Positions 23,405 through 30,833 of a stretch of DNA of 30,833 nucleotides are shown piece by piece. Source of the stretch: SZUA-430 sp036840015 (lineage in GTDB: Bacteria; Pseudomonadota; Alphaproteobacteria; Micropepsales; Micropepsaceae); assembly GCA_036840015.1 (NCBI GenBank), contig DAISVV010000010.1, forward strand, positions 1 to 30,833. Direction: 5' to 3'. Position numbers and translations under genes: made by a program. The notes under the pieces were generated by a model, which was given only the letters and a program-made list of their open reading frames with translations, was not told where the DNA came from and searched no databases. Within the stretch, counting starts at the first letter, position 1. The number at the start of each line of letters is the position of its first letter.

Positions 23405-24625
23405 GTGAATTCCGAGTTCCTGCGCATCAAGCGCCTGCCGCCCTATGTCTTCGAAGAGGTCAACCGCCTGAAGGCAAAGGCGCGGGCCGCCGGCGAGGAC
23501 ATCATCGACTTCGGCATGGGCAATCCCGACATGCCGACGCCCCGGCACATCGTCGACAAGCTGGTCGAGACCGTCGCCAACCCGCGCACGAACCGCTACT
23601 CCTCCTCGCGCGGCATACCGGGCCTGCGCAAGGCGATGGCCGCCTATTACGATCGCCGCTTCGGCGTGAAGATTGATCCGGACCGCGAGGTCATCGCCAC
23701 GCTCGGCTCCAAGGAAGGCTTCGCCAACCTCGCCCAGGCGATGACCGCGCCGGGTGACACGATCCTCGTGCCGAACCCGTCCTATCCCATCCATGCCTTC
23801 GGCTTCATCCTGGCTGGCGCCTCGATCCGCCATGTCGAGGCCTCGAGCCCCGAGCAGTTCCTGCGCGGCATGGAGCGTGCGGTGCGCCATGCCGTGCCGC
23901 CGCCGACGGCCGTTGTCGTGAGCTACCCTTCGAACCCGACGGCGCAGGTCGTTGGCCTCGACTTCTATGCCGACGTCGTGAAATTCGCCAAGGCCAAGGG
24001 GCTCTGGGTCCTCTCCGATCTTGCCTATGCCGAGATCTATTTTGGCGAGACGCCGCCGCCATCGATGCTGCAGGTACCGGGCGCCAAGGACGTCGTGGTC
24101 GAGTTCAACTCGCTCTCCAAGACCTATGCCATGCCCGGCTGGCGCATGGGCTTTGCCGCTGGCAACGAGCGGCTGATCCACGCGCTCGGCCGCATCAAGT
24201 CCTATCTCGACTACGGCGCCTTCACGCCGATCCAGGTCGCCGCCGCCACGGCCCTGAACGGACCGCAGGACTGCGTCGACGAGATGCGCGCGATCTACAG
24301 ATCCCGGCGAGATGTGCTTGTCGATGGCTTCGCGCGCGCCGGCTGGGAGATCCCCCCGCCCGAAGCTTCGATGTTCGCCTGGGCCCCGATCCCCGAGCCG
24401 TTCCGCCCCCTGGGCTCGCTTGAATATTCAAAACTCCTTCTCGAGCACGCGAAGGTAGCGGTGGCGCCAGGCGTCGGCTTTGGCGAATACGGGGACAGCC
24501 ACGTCCGCATCGCGCTCGTCGAGAACGAGCACCGCATAAGGCAGGCGGCGCGCAACGTCCGCAAGTTCCTCTCGTCGCCGCCCATCGATCTTTCGGCCAT
24601 CCAGAACCGCACGGCAGCACAATGA
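23405..24625 (+). CDS. alaC: PLP-dependent aminotransferase, AlaC type
   Basis: This 406-residue class I/II aminotransferase closely resembles E. coli AlaC, a glutamate-pyruvate (alanine) transaminase, and has features of the LL-diaminopimelate aminotransferase-like group. Markers are FLRIKRLPPYVFEEVN at the N-terminus, DFGMGNPDMPTP, NRYSSSRGIPGLRKA, VLVPNPSYPIHAF, YPSNPTAQVV, DLAYAEIYF and the PLP-Lys motif SLSKTYAMPGWRMGFAAG. The start is GTG 23405: AAGGAG lies about 10 bp upstream and the N-terminus then matches AlaC. The frame stays open into the lipoprotein gene without similarity. The stop overlaps the hom ATG (ATGA), linking it to threonine/methionine synthesis. The exact amino donor and acceptor remain to be shown. 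Confidence 0.9.
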   Translation: MNSEFLRIKRLPPYVFEEVNRLKAKARAAGEDIIDFGMGNPDMPTPRHIVDKLVETVANPRTNRYSSSRGIPGLRKAMAAYYDRRFGVKIDPDREVIATLGSKEGFANLAQAMTAPGDTILVPNPSYPIHAFGFILAGASIRHVEASSPEQFLRGMERAVRHAVPPPTAVVVSYPSNPTAQVVGLDFYADVVKFAKAKGLWVLSDLAYAEIYFGETPPPSMLQVPGAKDVVVEFNSLSKTYAMPGWRMGFAAGNERLIHALGRIKSYLDYGAFTPIQVAAATALNGPQDCVDEMRAIYRSRRDVLVDGFARAGWEIPPPEASMFAWAPIPEPFRPLGSLEYSKLLLEHAKVAVAPGVGFGEYGDSHVRIALVENEHRIRQAARNVRKFLSSPPIDLSAIQNRTAAQ

Positions 24626-25911
24626 AACCACTCCGCGTAGGCATCGCCGGTCTCGGCACGGTCGGGGCGTCGGTCGCCCGCATCCTGTCGCAATCGGGTT
24701 TCGCGCTCGCAGCCCGCTGCGGACGCCCGCTGCAGCTCAACGCCGTATCGGCGCGTACCCGGGGACGCGACCGCGGCTTCCCGATGGAAGGCGTCGCCTG
24801 GTTTGACAACCCCGTGGCGCTGGCTTCATCAGCCGACATCGATCTCTTTGTCGAACTCATGGGCGGCGAGGGTGGTCCGGCCAAGGCCTCGGTCGAGGCG
24901 GCGATCGCGCGCGGGCTTCCCGTGGTCACCGCCAACAAGGCGCTTCTCGCCCATCATGGCGTCGCGCTGGCCAGGGCCACCGAGGAGCGCGGCCTGGCGC
25001 TGAACTTCGAAGCAGCCGTGGCCGGCGGCATCCCGATCATCAAGGCGCTGCGCGAGGGCCTCGGCGCCAACCGCCTCTCGCGCGTCTACGGCATCCTCAA
25101 CGGCACCTGCAACTACATCCTGACCACGATGGAGGCCACCGGCCGCAGCTTCGGCGACGTGCTCGCCGAGGCGCAGAAGCTGGGCTATGCCGAGGCCGAC
25201 CCGACCTTCGACATCGGCGGCATGGACACGGCGCACAAGCTGTCCCTGCTGGCCGCCGTCGCCTTCGGCCATGCGCCCGCACTCGACGGCATCCACGTCG
25301 AGGGCATCGAGCGCATCACGCCCGAGGACATTGCCTTCGCCGATGAATTCGGCTTCCGCATCAAGCTGCTCGGCATCGCCACGCGCGACGGCCGTGGCAT
25401 CAGCCAGCGCGTCCATCCCGCGATGGTCCCGCACGGCACGCCGCTGGCCGATGTCGACGGCGTCTTCAACGCCGTCGTCGCCGAGGGTGACCTTGTGGGC
25501 AAGTCGGTCTACGAGGGCCGCGGCGCCGGCGCCGGACCGACAGCCTCGGCCGTGATGGCCGACATCCTCGACATCGCCCGCGGCGTGCGCCTGCCGGCCT
25601 TTGGCGCCCCGGCCGCGATGATTTCCCGCCCCGAGATCGTGCCGCTGGCAAGCCACGTCGGCGCCTGCTATCTGCGTTTTACCGTCATCGACCGGCCGGG
25701 CGTGATCGCCGTCCTGTCGCGCTGCCTGGCCGACCAGTCGATTTCGATCGAGTCCATGCTGCAGCGCAGCAGGTCACCCGGCGAGGCCGTGCCCGTGGTC
25801 ATGATCACGCATGAGGCCCGGGAAGATGCGATGGTCAGGGCCCTGGCCGCCATCGTTTCGACCGGGACGGTGATGGAGCAACCCTGTATGGTCCGCATAG
25901 AACGTTTCTGA
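24622..25911 (+). CDS. hom: Homoserine dehydrogenase
   Basis: Homoserine dehydrogenase reduces aspartate semialdehyde to homoserine, the branch point to threonine and methionine. The 429-residue monofunctional enzyme has the NAD(P) motif VGIAGLGTVGASVARIL at residues 6-22 and VVTANKALLAHHG. The catalytic-domain signature NGTCNYILTTMEATG is followed by AEADPTFDIGGMDTAHKLSLLA. A C-terminal ACT domain (about 350-425) has the pattern LRFTVIDRPGVIAVLSRCLADQSISIESMLQ, implying feedback control, usually by threonine. The ATG overlaps the aminotransferase stop. glpX follows after 7 bp. thrB and thrC are not in the window. Confidence 0.97.
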   Translation: MKPLRVGIAGLGTVGASVARILSQSGFALAARCGRPLQLNAVSARTRGRDRGFPMEGVAWFDNPVALASSADIDLFVELMGGEGGPAKASVEAAIARGLPVVTANKALLAHHGVALARATEERGLALNFEAAVAGGIPIIKALREGLGANRLSRVYGILNGTCNYILTTMEATGRSFGDVLAEAQKLGYAEADPTFDIGGMDTAHKLSLLAAVAFGHAPALDGIHVEGIERITPEDIAFADEFGFRIKLLGIATRDGRGISQRVHPAMVPHGTPLADVDGVFNAVVAEGDLVGKSVYEGRGAGAGPTASAVMADILDIARGVRLPAFGAPAAMISRPEIVPLASHVGACYLRFTVIDRPGVIAVLSRCLADQSISIESMLQRSRSPGEAVPVVMITHEAREDAMVRALAAIVSTGTVMEQPCMVRIERF

Positions 25912-25918
25912 GGGAATC

Positions 25919-26893
25919 ATGGCTGAATTCACGACATCCGACGGCTTGGAGCGGATCCTGACGCTTGAACTCGCGCGCGTCACCGAGGCGGCGGCGATCG
26001 CTTCCTACGACCAGGTAGGCCGCGGCAACGAGCACGACGCCGACCGCGCCGCCGTCGACGCGATGCGTCGCGCCCTGAACCAGTGCAACTTCGATGGCAC
26101 CGTGGTCATCGGCGAGGGCGAGCGTGACGAAGCCCCCATGCTCTACATCGGAGAGAAAGTCGGCACCGGCAAGGGCCCCAAGGTCGACATCGCGCTCGAT
26201 CCGCTCGAAGGTACGACGCTGACCGCCAAGGCGATGGCCAACGCGCTTGCCGTCGTCGCGGTCGCCGAAGGCGGCAGTCTCCTGCACGCGCCCGACACCT
26301 ACATGGACAAGATCGCGATCGGCGGCGGCTACCCGGAGGGCATCGTCGACCTTGATGCTGATCCGCGCGACAACATCCTGGCGCTGGCGCGCGCCAAGGG
26401 CGTGCGCCCGCAGGAGATCAAGGCCTGCATCCTCGACCGTCCCCGCCACGCCGACATCATCGCCAAGGTGCGCGAGGCCGGTGCCGCCGTGGCGCTGATC
26501 TCCGACGGCGACATCGCCGGCGTCATCCACACGAGCGATCCCGAGACCGGCATCGACATCTACATGGGCCAGGGTGGCGCGCCGGAAGGCGTGCTGGCCG
26601 CCGCAGCCTTGCGCTGTGTCGGCGGGCAGATCCAGGGCCGCCTTGTCTTCCGCAATGATGACGAGCGTGGGCGCGCGGCCCGCATCGGCATCAAGGACTT
26701 CAACCGGAAATATGGCACCCTCGACCTCGCTTCGGGCGACGTCATGTTTGCCGCGACCGGCGTGACCGACGGCTCGATGCTGCGCGGCATCCACCGCACC
26801 GGCCGTTTCATGACAAGCGAAACCATCGTCATGCGCTCGAAGACGGGGACGGTGCGCTGGATCCGTGCCCGCCACGTGATCAAGGATCGCTGA
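25919..26893 (+). CDS. glpX: Class II fructose-1,6-bisphosphatase
   Basis: GlpX-type FBPase hydrolyses fructose-1,6-bisphosphate to fructose-6-phosphate in gluconeogenesis and, in autotrophs, the Calvin cycle. The 324 residues match the family. Metal- and substrate-binding landmarks are VIGEGERDEAPMLYIGE (about 63-79) and DIALDPLEGTTLTAKA (about 90-105), followed by MDKIAIGGG, LISDGDIAG and MGQGGAPEGVLAAAALRC. GAGGGA lies 4-5 bp before the ATG. It sits between hom and recJ with gaps of 7 and 4 bp, the order common in alphaproteobacteria. No Calvin-cycle genes are nearby, so gluconeogenesis is the simpler role. Confidence 0.96.
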   Translation: MAEFTTSDGLERILTLELARVTEAAAIASYDQVGRGNEHDADRAAVDAMRRALNQCNFDGTVVIGEGERDEAPMLYIGEKVGTGKGPKVDIALDPLEGTTLTAKAMANALAVVAVAEGGSLLHAPDTYMDKIAIGGGYPEGIVDLDADPRDNILALARAKGVRPQEIKACILDRPRHADIIAKVREAGAAVALISDGDIAGVIHTSDPETGIDIYMGQGGAPEGVLAAAALRCVGGQIQGRLVFRNDDERGRAARIGIKDFNRKYGTLDLASGDVMFAATGVTDGSMLRGIHRTGRFMTSETIVMRSKTGTVRWIRARHVIKDR

Positions 26894-26897
26894 GCGC

Positions 26898-28700
26898 ATG
26901 AAGCAGGCCGCGCTGGCGGGTGAAGGCGAACGCGCGACCGTGCTCGGCGTGTCGCGTTCGGTGCTCGGCCGTCGCTGGGTCGAGCGCCCGGCCAACCCCT
27001 CCGAGGTGCTCCGCATCGCCCAGGCCTTGCGCGCCCCCGACGTGATCGCCCGCCTGCTGCATGCCCGCGGCATCGCGGCCGGCGCAGCCGAGGGTTTCCT
27101 GAACCCCACGCTGAAGAACGACCTGCCGGATCCCAGCGTCATCCGCGACATGGACCTCGCCGTCGACCGCCTCGCGGCGGCGATCATCGCCGGTGAGGGC
27201 ATTGCCATCTTCGGGGACTACGACGTCGACGGCGCCACATCCTCAGCCCTGCTCGCGCGCTACCTGAAGGCCGTCGGTGCCGCGCCGGTCGTCTACATCC
27301 CCGACCGCCTCGCCGAGGGCTATGGCCCGAACGTGGCGGCGATGAAGCATCTCGCCACCAGTGGCGCGAAGGTGATCGTCACCGTCGATTGCGGCACGCA
27401 GGCCCACGAGCCCCTTGCCGCAGCCGAGGCCTGCGGCGCCGACGTGATCGTCTGCGACCACCATCTGCCCGCCGGCACCCTGCCGAGGGCCTGCGCCATC
27501 GTGAACCCGAACCGCGGCGACGACACGTCAGGCCTGGGCCAGCTCGCCGCCATTGGCGTGACCTTCATGCTGTGCGTGGCACTCAATCGCGGGCTGCGCG
27601 AGCGCGGTTTCTTCGCGCAGCGCCCGATGCCCGACCTCCGGCGCTGGCTTGGCATCGTGGCCTTGGGCACCGTCGCCGACGTCGTGCCGCTGACCGGCGT
27701 CAACCGCGCCTTCGTGATGCGCGGCCTCGATCAGTTGCGCAACGGCGCCGTGCCGGGCCTCGAAGCCCTGGCCGAGGTCGGCCGCATCAACGGCCTCGTC
27801 GAACCCTGGCATCTGGGCTACGTGCTTGGACCGCGCGTGAACGCGGGCGGCCGGGTGGGGCGCTGCGACCTCGGATCCCGCCTCCTGTCGACCGACAGTC
27901 GCGACGAGGCGCTCGCCATCGCGCGCGAGCTTGATGCCCTCAACCAGGAACGCCGCGTGATCGAGCAGGCGATGGTGGACGAGGCCCTGGCCCGCGTCGA
28001 GGCCGACGCAGGCCTGCGTGAGAACCCGGTCCTCGTCGTGGCGGGCGAGGGCTGGCATCCCGGCGTGATCGGCCTCGTCGCCTCGCGCCTGAAGGAACGC
28101 TATGCGCGCCCGGCCATCGCCATCGGCGTGAATGACGGCATCGGCAAGGGCTCGGGGCGTTCCGTGACGGGCGTCGACCTTGGCAGCGCCATCGTGGCGG
28201 CACGCGAGGCAGGCCTGCTGGTGAATGGCGGCGGGCACGCGATGGCTGCCGGCTTGACCATCGATCCCTCCCGCACCGACGACCTGCGCGCCTTCCTCGT
28301 CGAGCGCCTCTCGGCCGCCTGCGCCACCTCGACCGAGGGACGCGAGCTCGTGATTGACGCAGCACTCGCCGCCTCGGGCGCCACGCCCGAGTTCTGTGCG
28401 CTGGTGGCGCGCTGCGGCCCCTATGGCGCCGGCAACGAGGAACCCGTCTTCGTCCTGCCATCGCTTTCCGTCGCCTGGACATCGGTCGTCGGCGAGCAGC
28501 ATGTGCGCTGCACGCTTCAGGCGGCCGACGGCGCCCGCCTGGGGGCAATCGCCTTCAAGGCCATCAACAGCGAGCTGGGCGCCCTCCTGCTGCAGCACAA
28601 GGGCCGGCGCCTTCATGTCGCCGCCACGCTGAAGCTCGATGAGTGGCAGGGCCGCACCCGCGTGCAGGCCACCATCCGCGACGCCGCGCTGGCCGTCTGA
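26898..28700 (+). CDS. recJ: Single-stranded-DNA-specific exonuclease RecJ
   Basis: RecJ degrades single-stranded DNA 5' to 3' in recombination, mismatch and base-excision repair. The 600-residue protein has the DHH phosphoesterase core: GDYDVDGATSSALL (Asp107-111 region), VTVDCG (164-166) and VCDHHLPAG (DHH 187-189). A further IVALGTVADVVPL motif, the GPRVNAGGRVG linker and the DHHA1 domain with NGGGHAMAAGLTI follow, then a C-terminal OB-like domain (about 470-600). Length is slightly above the E. coli enzyme's 577. AAGGAT lies about 10 bp before the ATG. It ends the lipoprotein-aminotransferase-hom-glpX run. Confidence 0.96.
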   Translation: MKQAALAGEGERATVLGVSRSVLGRRWVERPANPSEVLRIAQALRAPDVIARLLHARGIAAGAAEGFLNPTLKNDLPDPSVIRDMDLAVDRLAAAIIAGEGIAIFGDYDVDGATSSALLARYLKAVGAAPVVYIPDRLAEGYGPNVAAMKHLATSGAKVIVTVDCGTQAHEPLAAAEACGADVIVCDHHLPAGTLPRACAIVNPNRGDDTSGLGQLAAIGVTFMLCVALNRGLRERGFFAQRPMPDLRRWLGIVALGTVADVVPLTGVNRAFVMRGLDQLRNGAVPGLEALAEVGRINGLVEPWHLGYVLGPRVNAGGRVGRCDLGSRLLSTDSRDEALAIARELDALNQERRVIEQAMVDEALARVEADAGLRENPVLVVAGEGWHPGVIGLVASRLKERYARPAIAIGVNDGIGKGSGRSVTGVDLGSAIVAAREAGLLVNGGGHAMAAGLTIDPSRTDDLRAFLVERLSAACATSTEGRELVIDAALAASGATPEFCALVARCGPYGAGNEEPVFVLPSLSVAWTSVVGEQHVRCTLQAADGARLGAIAFKAINSELGALLLQHKGRRLHVAATLKLDEWQGRTRVQATIRDAALAV

Positions 28701-28711
28701 CGCCAACCCGC

Positions 28712-28740
28712 AAAAAAAAAGACCCCGCGCAAGCGGGGTC
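28712..28740 (-). terminator. Intrinsic terminator of the porin gene
   Basis: GACCCCGC (28721-28728) and GCGGGGTC (28733-28740) form an 8-bp stem with a GCAA loop. A run of nine A at 28712-28720 becomes nine U on the minus strand, so it terminates transcription of the minus-strand porin. On the plus strand, where recJ ends, it lacks a U-run. Confidence 0.88.
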
Positions 28741-28744
28741 AGGA

Positions 28745-28796
28745 AGAGGGTTCTCACGGGAAGAACCCTCTCCGCCCGGTTTGCGGACGGAGAGGG
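28745..28796. other. Two mutually exclusive hairpins between porin and terminator
   Basis: Stem 1 is AGAGGGTTCT (28745-28754) with AGAACCCTCT (28762-28771), 10 bp perfect. Stem 2 is CCCTCTCCG (28766-28774) with CGGAGAGGG (28788-28796), 9 bp perfect. Both need 28766-28771, so only one can form at a time. They lie between the porin stop and its terminator. Confidence 0.6.
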
Positions 28797-28811
28797 CAGA
28801 CAGTGCTGAAA

Positions 28812-30299
28812 TCAGAACGTGACCATCAGGCGGCCCTGGAGGATGTCGAACTCGGCATCGAGGCTTGCGCCCGCCGAATTCAGCCGCTCGATGTCCACCA
28901 TGTTGTATTCGGCCATCATCTTCAGGTTGGCGTTCATGTACCACGTCACGCCGAGGATCGTGTGGGTCTCCTGACCACCACGCACGCCATTGGTCGGCGT
29001 CGCGGCGCCAGCCACGCCTTCGTTCCAGTTCAGGTCCAGCGTGCTGTAGCGGCCATGCAGCGACCACGCGCCGATGCCACCACCCGGTGACCAGGGCGAG
29101 GTGACCGACGGTCCGCGGAACACGGCGATGTTGTTGTTCGTCGCGGCAGCGGCATAGCGCTTGTTCTCGCCGGTGATGATCCACTCGCCTTCCACGTACC
29201 AGCCCGAGAACTCCGGATCGTCCGCGCTGTTCACGCGGTCGATGTCGAACTTGTACCACTCACCGGCGAGGTAGAGGTTCTTCCAGTTCGCACCGAACTC
29301 GAAGCCATAGGCCATTGCGCCCTGATCCGGCTCGATGTTGATGTCACCGGTGTCGATGAAGCGCTCACCCGTCACGCGGATTTCCGGGCGCTCACGCAGG
29401 CGGATCGTGCGGTTGGAACCCGCCGCGCCGCCACGGGCCGACTGCAGCTGCGCCGCACTCATGCCGATCTGCGCGTTCGACACGCCATCCGAGAAGAAGC
29501 GGTAGGCAACGCGGCCGAGGAGCTGCGTGCCCTCGTCCCGGTCGCCGGCCGTGCGGTTCGTGGCCACGCGGTCGCCGGTCAGCGCACCCGAGATCACGAA
29601 ATTGTCTTCCGGATAGAGCAGGCCTTCCTTCTGGTAGGTCGCCTCGAGGCCGATGCGGCCATTGTCGCCGCCGAAATTGCTGGCGAGGACCGTGACAACC
29701 TGCGGGCGCTCCATCGTGGTCAGCTCGGCCGACGAGGTCGCGTCATACATCGTCACGATCGGCTGGATCGCACCAGCGTGGATGCGAAGGCCAGGCACGC
29801 CCGTATAGCCGACGCGTGCGATGTTGATGATGCCGGCGCCTTCAACGTCGGAGCCGCCGAAGTCGAAACGCAGTTCGTAGATGAAGTCGCGGAACACCTT
29901 GCCCTCGACGCCGAAGCGCACGCGGCGGAACACGGTACCGCTGCCCAGGTCGCAGAGCGCGTTCGTCGACGCACAGGCCCCCGCGGCGCCATAGCCCGCA
30001 CCGAAGTCATTCTGGTCCTGCATGAACGAAGCCCAGTCCAGCTGCACGCGGCCACGGAAAGCCAGCTCGAAGCGGCCATCGCCCGAACGGACCGACGGGC
30101 GGCCGTCGGCGAACGACCACTGCACTGCATCCTGCGTGTCCTCGACCTTCTTCAGCCGGGCGCTTGTCGCGATCGCCGCATCCTCTGCCTCGGCCTTCGC
30201 GGAGGCAGATTCCTGCTCGAGCTTCTCGAGGCGGTCCTTCAGGTCGGCGATTTCCGCATCGCGCTGGTCAGCCTTGGATCGGCCGTCCACGGCCTGAGC
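28812..30299 (-). CDS. OprO/OprP-type porin, 5' end missing
   Basis: This is an outer-membrane beta-barrel of the phosphate-selective porin O/P kind. About 496 codons are present. The N-terminal part is a coiled coil (SKADQRDAEIADLKDRLEKLEQ) typical of this family. The barrel then begins at ELAFRGRVQLDWASFMQD, and its many alternating strands end in GRLMVTF, with the C-terminal Phe that signals outer-membrane assembly. The expected signal peptide and start are absent. Upstream of the AQAVDGRSK stretch, probably the first mature residues, the sequence turns into a different gene on the other strand. The minus frame stays open to 30770, but that part has no porin character. Ion preference cannot be inferred with certainty. 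A terminator follows. Confidence 0.85.
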   Translation of the reverse strand, partial: AQAVDGRSKADQRDAEIADLKDRLEKLEQESASAKAEAEDAAIATSARLKKVEDTQDAVQWSFADGRPSVRSGDGRFELAFRGRVQLDWASFMQDQNDFGAGYGAAGACASTNALCDLGSGTVFRRVRFGVEGKVFRDFIYELRFDFGGSDVEGAGIINIARVGYTGVPGLRIHAGAIQPIVTMYDATSSAELTTMERPQVVTVLASNFGGDNGRIGLEATYQKEGLLYPEDNFVISGALTGDRVATNRTAGDRDEGTQLLGRVAYRFFSDGVSNAQIGMSAAQLQSARGGAAGSNRTIRLRERPEIRVTGERFIDTGDINIEPDQGAMAYGFEFGANWKNLYLAGEWYKFDIDRVNSADDPEFSGWYVEGEWIITGENKRYAAAATNNNIAVFRGPSVTSPWSPGGGIGAWSLHGRYSTLDLNWNEGVAGAATPTNGVRGGQETHTILGVTWYMNANLKMMAEYNMVDIERLNSAGASLDAEFDILQGRLMVTF

Positions 30300-30833
30300 C
30301 GCCAGGGCCGGGACTGCGACACCCTCGCGCGCGACCTCGCCCGGGAGTGTCGCGTCGTCTGCCCGGACGTGGGCGGGCGCGGCCGCTCGGACTGGTTGGC
30401 CGACCCGATGGGCTACACCATCCCGGCCTACGTGGCCGACATGGTGACGCTGCTGGCCCGGCTCGACACCGCTTCGGTGGACTGGGTCGGCACCTCGATG
30501 GGCGGGCTGATCGGCCTGGGCGGGGCGGCGCTGCCCGGCGCGCCCGTGCAGCGCCTGGTGCTGAACGACGTGGGCCCGCGGATCGAGGCCTTGGCGCTGG
30601 CGCGCATCGGCACCTACCTTGGCATGCCGGTGCGATTCGACAGCCTGGAGCAGGCGGCCGACCTGCTGTGGCAGGGTTCGCAGGGCTTCGGCCCGCACAC
30701 GCGCGAGCAGTGGCTGGCGCTGACGGCGCCGCAGATCAAGCCCGACGGCCGGGGCGGCTGCGTCCCCCACTACGACCCGGCGATCGCCGCGCCCTTTCGG
30801 GCGAGCACCCCGGAGCTGGCCGCCGCCGGCGAG
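30285..30833 (+). CDS. Alpha/beta hydrolase fragment, truncated at both ends
   Basis: This open frame of 183 codons runs off the window and has no start. It reads VHGLSRQGRDCDTLARDLA, with HG at the oxyanion position, then VVCPDVGGRGRSDWLADP and the nucleophile elbow VGTSMGGLIGLGGAALPG (GxSxG, active Ser). LVLNDVGPRIEALALARIGTYLG follows. From memory this pattern is typical of betaproteobacterial (Burkholderiales-like) hydrolases, unlike the alphaproteobacterial rest of the window. Its first codons coincide with the last recognisable codons of the opposite-strand porin, so the junction lies within about 15 bp. Substrate unknown. Confidence 0.8.

Noticed and set aside
22991..24181. 396-codon minus-strand open frame opposite the lipoprotein and aminotransferase genes
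   Set aside because: It is antisense to a well-supported AlaC-type gene and has no family resemblance.
25835..27208. 457-codon minus-strand open frame opposite hom, glpX and recJ
   Set aside because: It crosses three certain genes and mirrors their codon bias. No domain or ribosome site supports it.
30300..30770. Minus-strand open frame extending the porin upstream to an ATG at 30770
   Set aside because: The translated part is Arg/Ala/His-rich with no signal peptide, and it is antisense to a clear alpha/beta hydrolase frame. It is an accidental opening in GC-rich DNA.
1..30833. tRNA, rRNA, CRISPR arrays, insertion sequences, att sites
   Set aside because: No cloverleaf ending in CCA-type acceptor, no regularly spaced repeat array and no transposase or integrase frame was found by reading both strands. 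The only repeats are the VWA paralogues and their upstream element.

Overview
The window is GC-rich, densely coded DNA from an alphaproteobacterium, most likely near Rhodospirillales. The evidence is a direct-repeat (GAAC-N7-GAAC) LexA box before ssb, a GyrA with the alphaproteobacterial acidic insertion near its C-terminus, the order gyrA-coaD-queA-tgt, and a second housekeeping run of aminotransferase-hom-glpX-recJ beside a class I PHA synthase. I saw no rRNA, tRNA, CRISPR array or transposase.

Layout. (1) 1-700: ssb behind an SOS-type promoter. (2) 760-3963: an accessory block between ssb and gyrA, with a long GST-like protein, a Cys-rich ArsR repressor with its own palindromic operator and a probably leaderless mRNA, a circularly permuted ATP-grasp protein translationally coupled to it, and a small HXXEE-type membrane protein behind an FNR/FixK-like box. 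(3) 4098-9686: gyrA, coaD, queA and tgt, the last two overlapping by 4 bp. (4) 9902-12969: a secreted YbjN-like protein, then on the minus strand a secreted beta-propeller protein and a small secreted two-cysteine protein. (5) 13163-15158, minus strand: arginase followed by ornithine cyclodeaminase, an arginine-to-proline route. The cyclodeaminase has an in-frame TAA at its 33rd codon. (6) 15310-20864: a secreted protein of about 15 TPRs, then three tandem TadG-like von Willebrand A (VWA) proteins. The last two are about 80% identical and share a 46-bp upstream element. No other tad/pilus genes are present. (7) 20885-28700: phaC on the minus strand, then lipoprotein, AlaC-type aminotransferase, hom, glpX and recJ on the plus strand, closely packed. 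(8) 28712-30833: an OprO/P-type porin on the minus strand with a terminator. Its 5' end (signal peptide and start) is replaced, at about 30285-30300, by an alpha/beta-hydrolase fragment on the other strand that resembles betaproteobacterial proteins. This is either an assembly chimera or a real rearrangement.

The most interesting parts are the VWA triplet with its repeated upstream element, the ArsR / permuted ATP-grasp / HXXEE block, the nonsense codon in ocd, and the chimeric right end. The last two must be excluded as artefacts before biological use.
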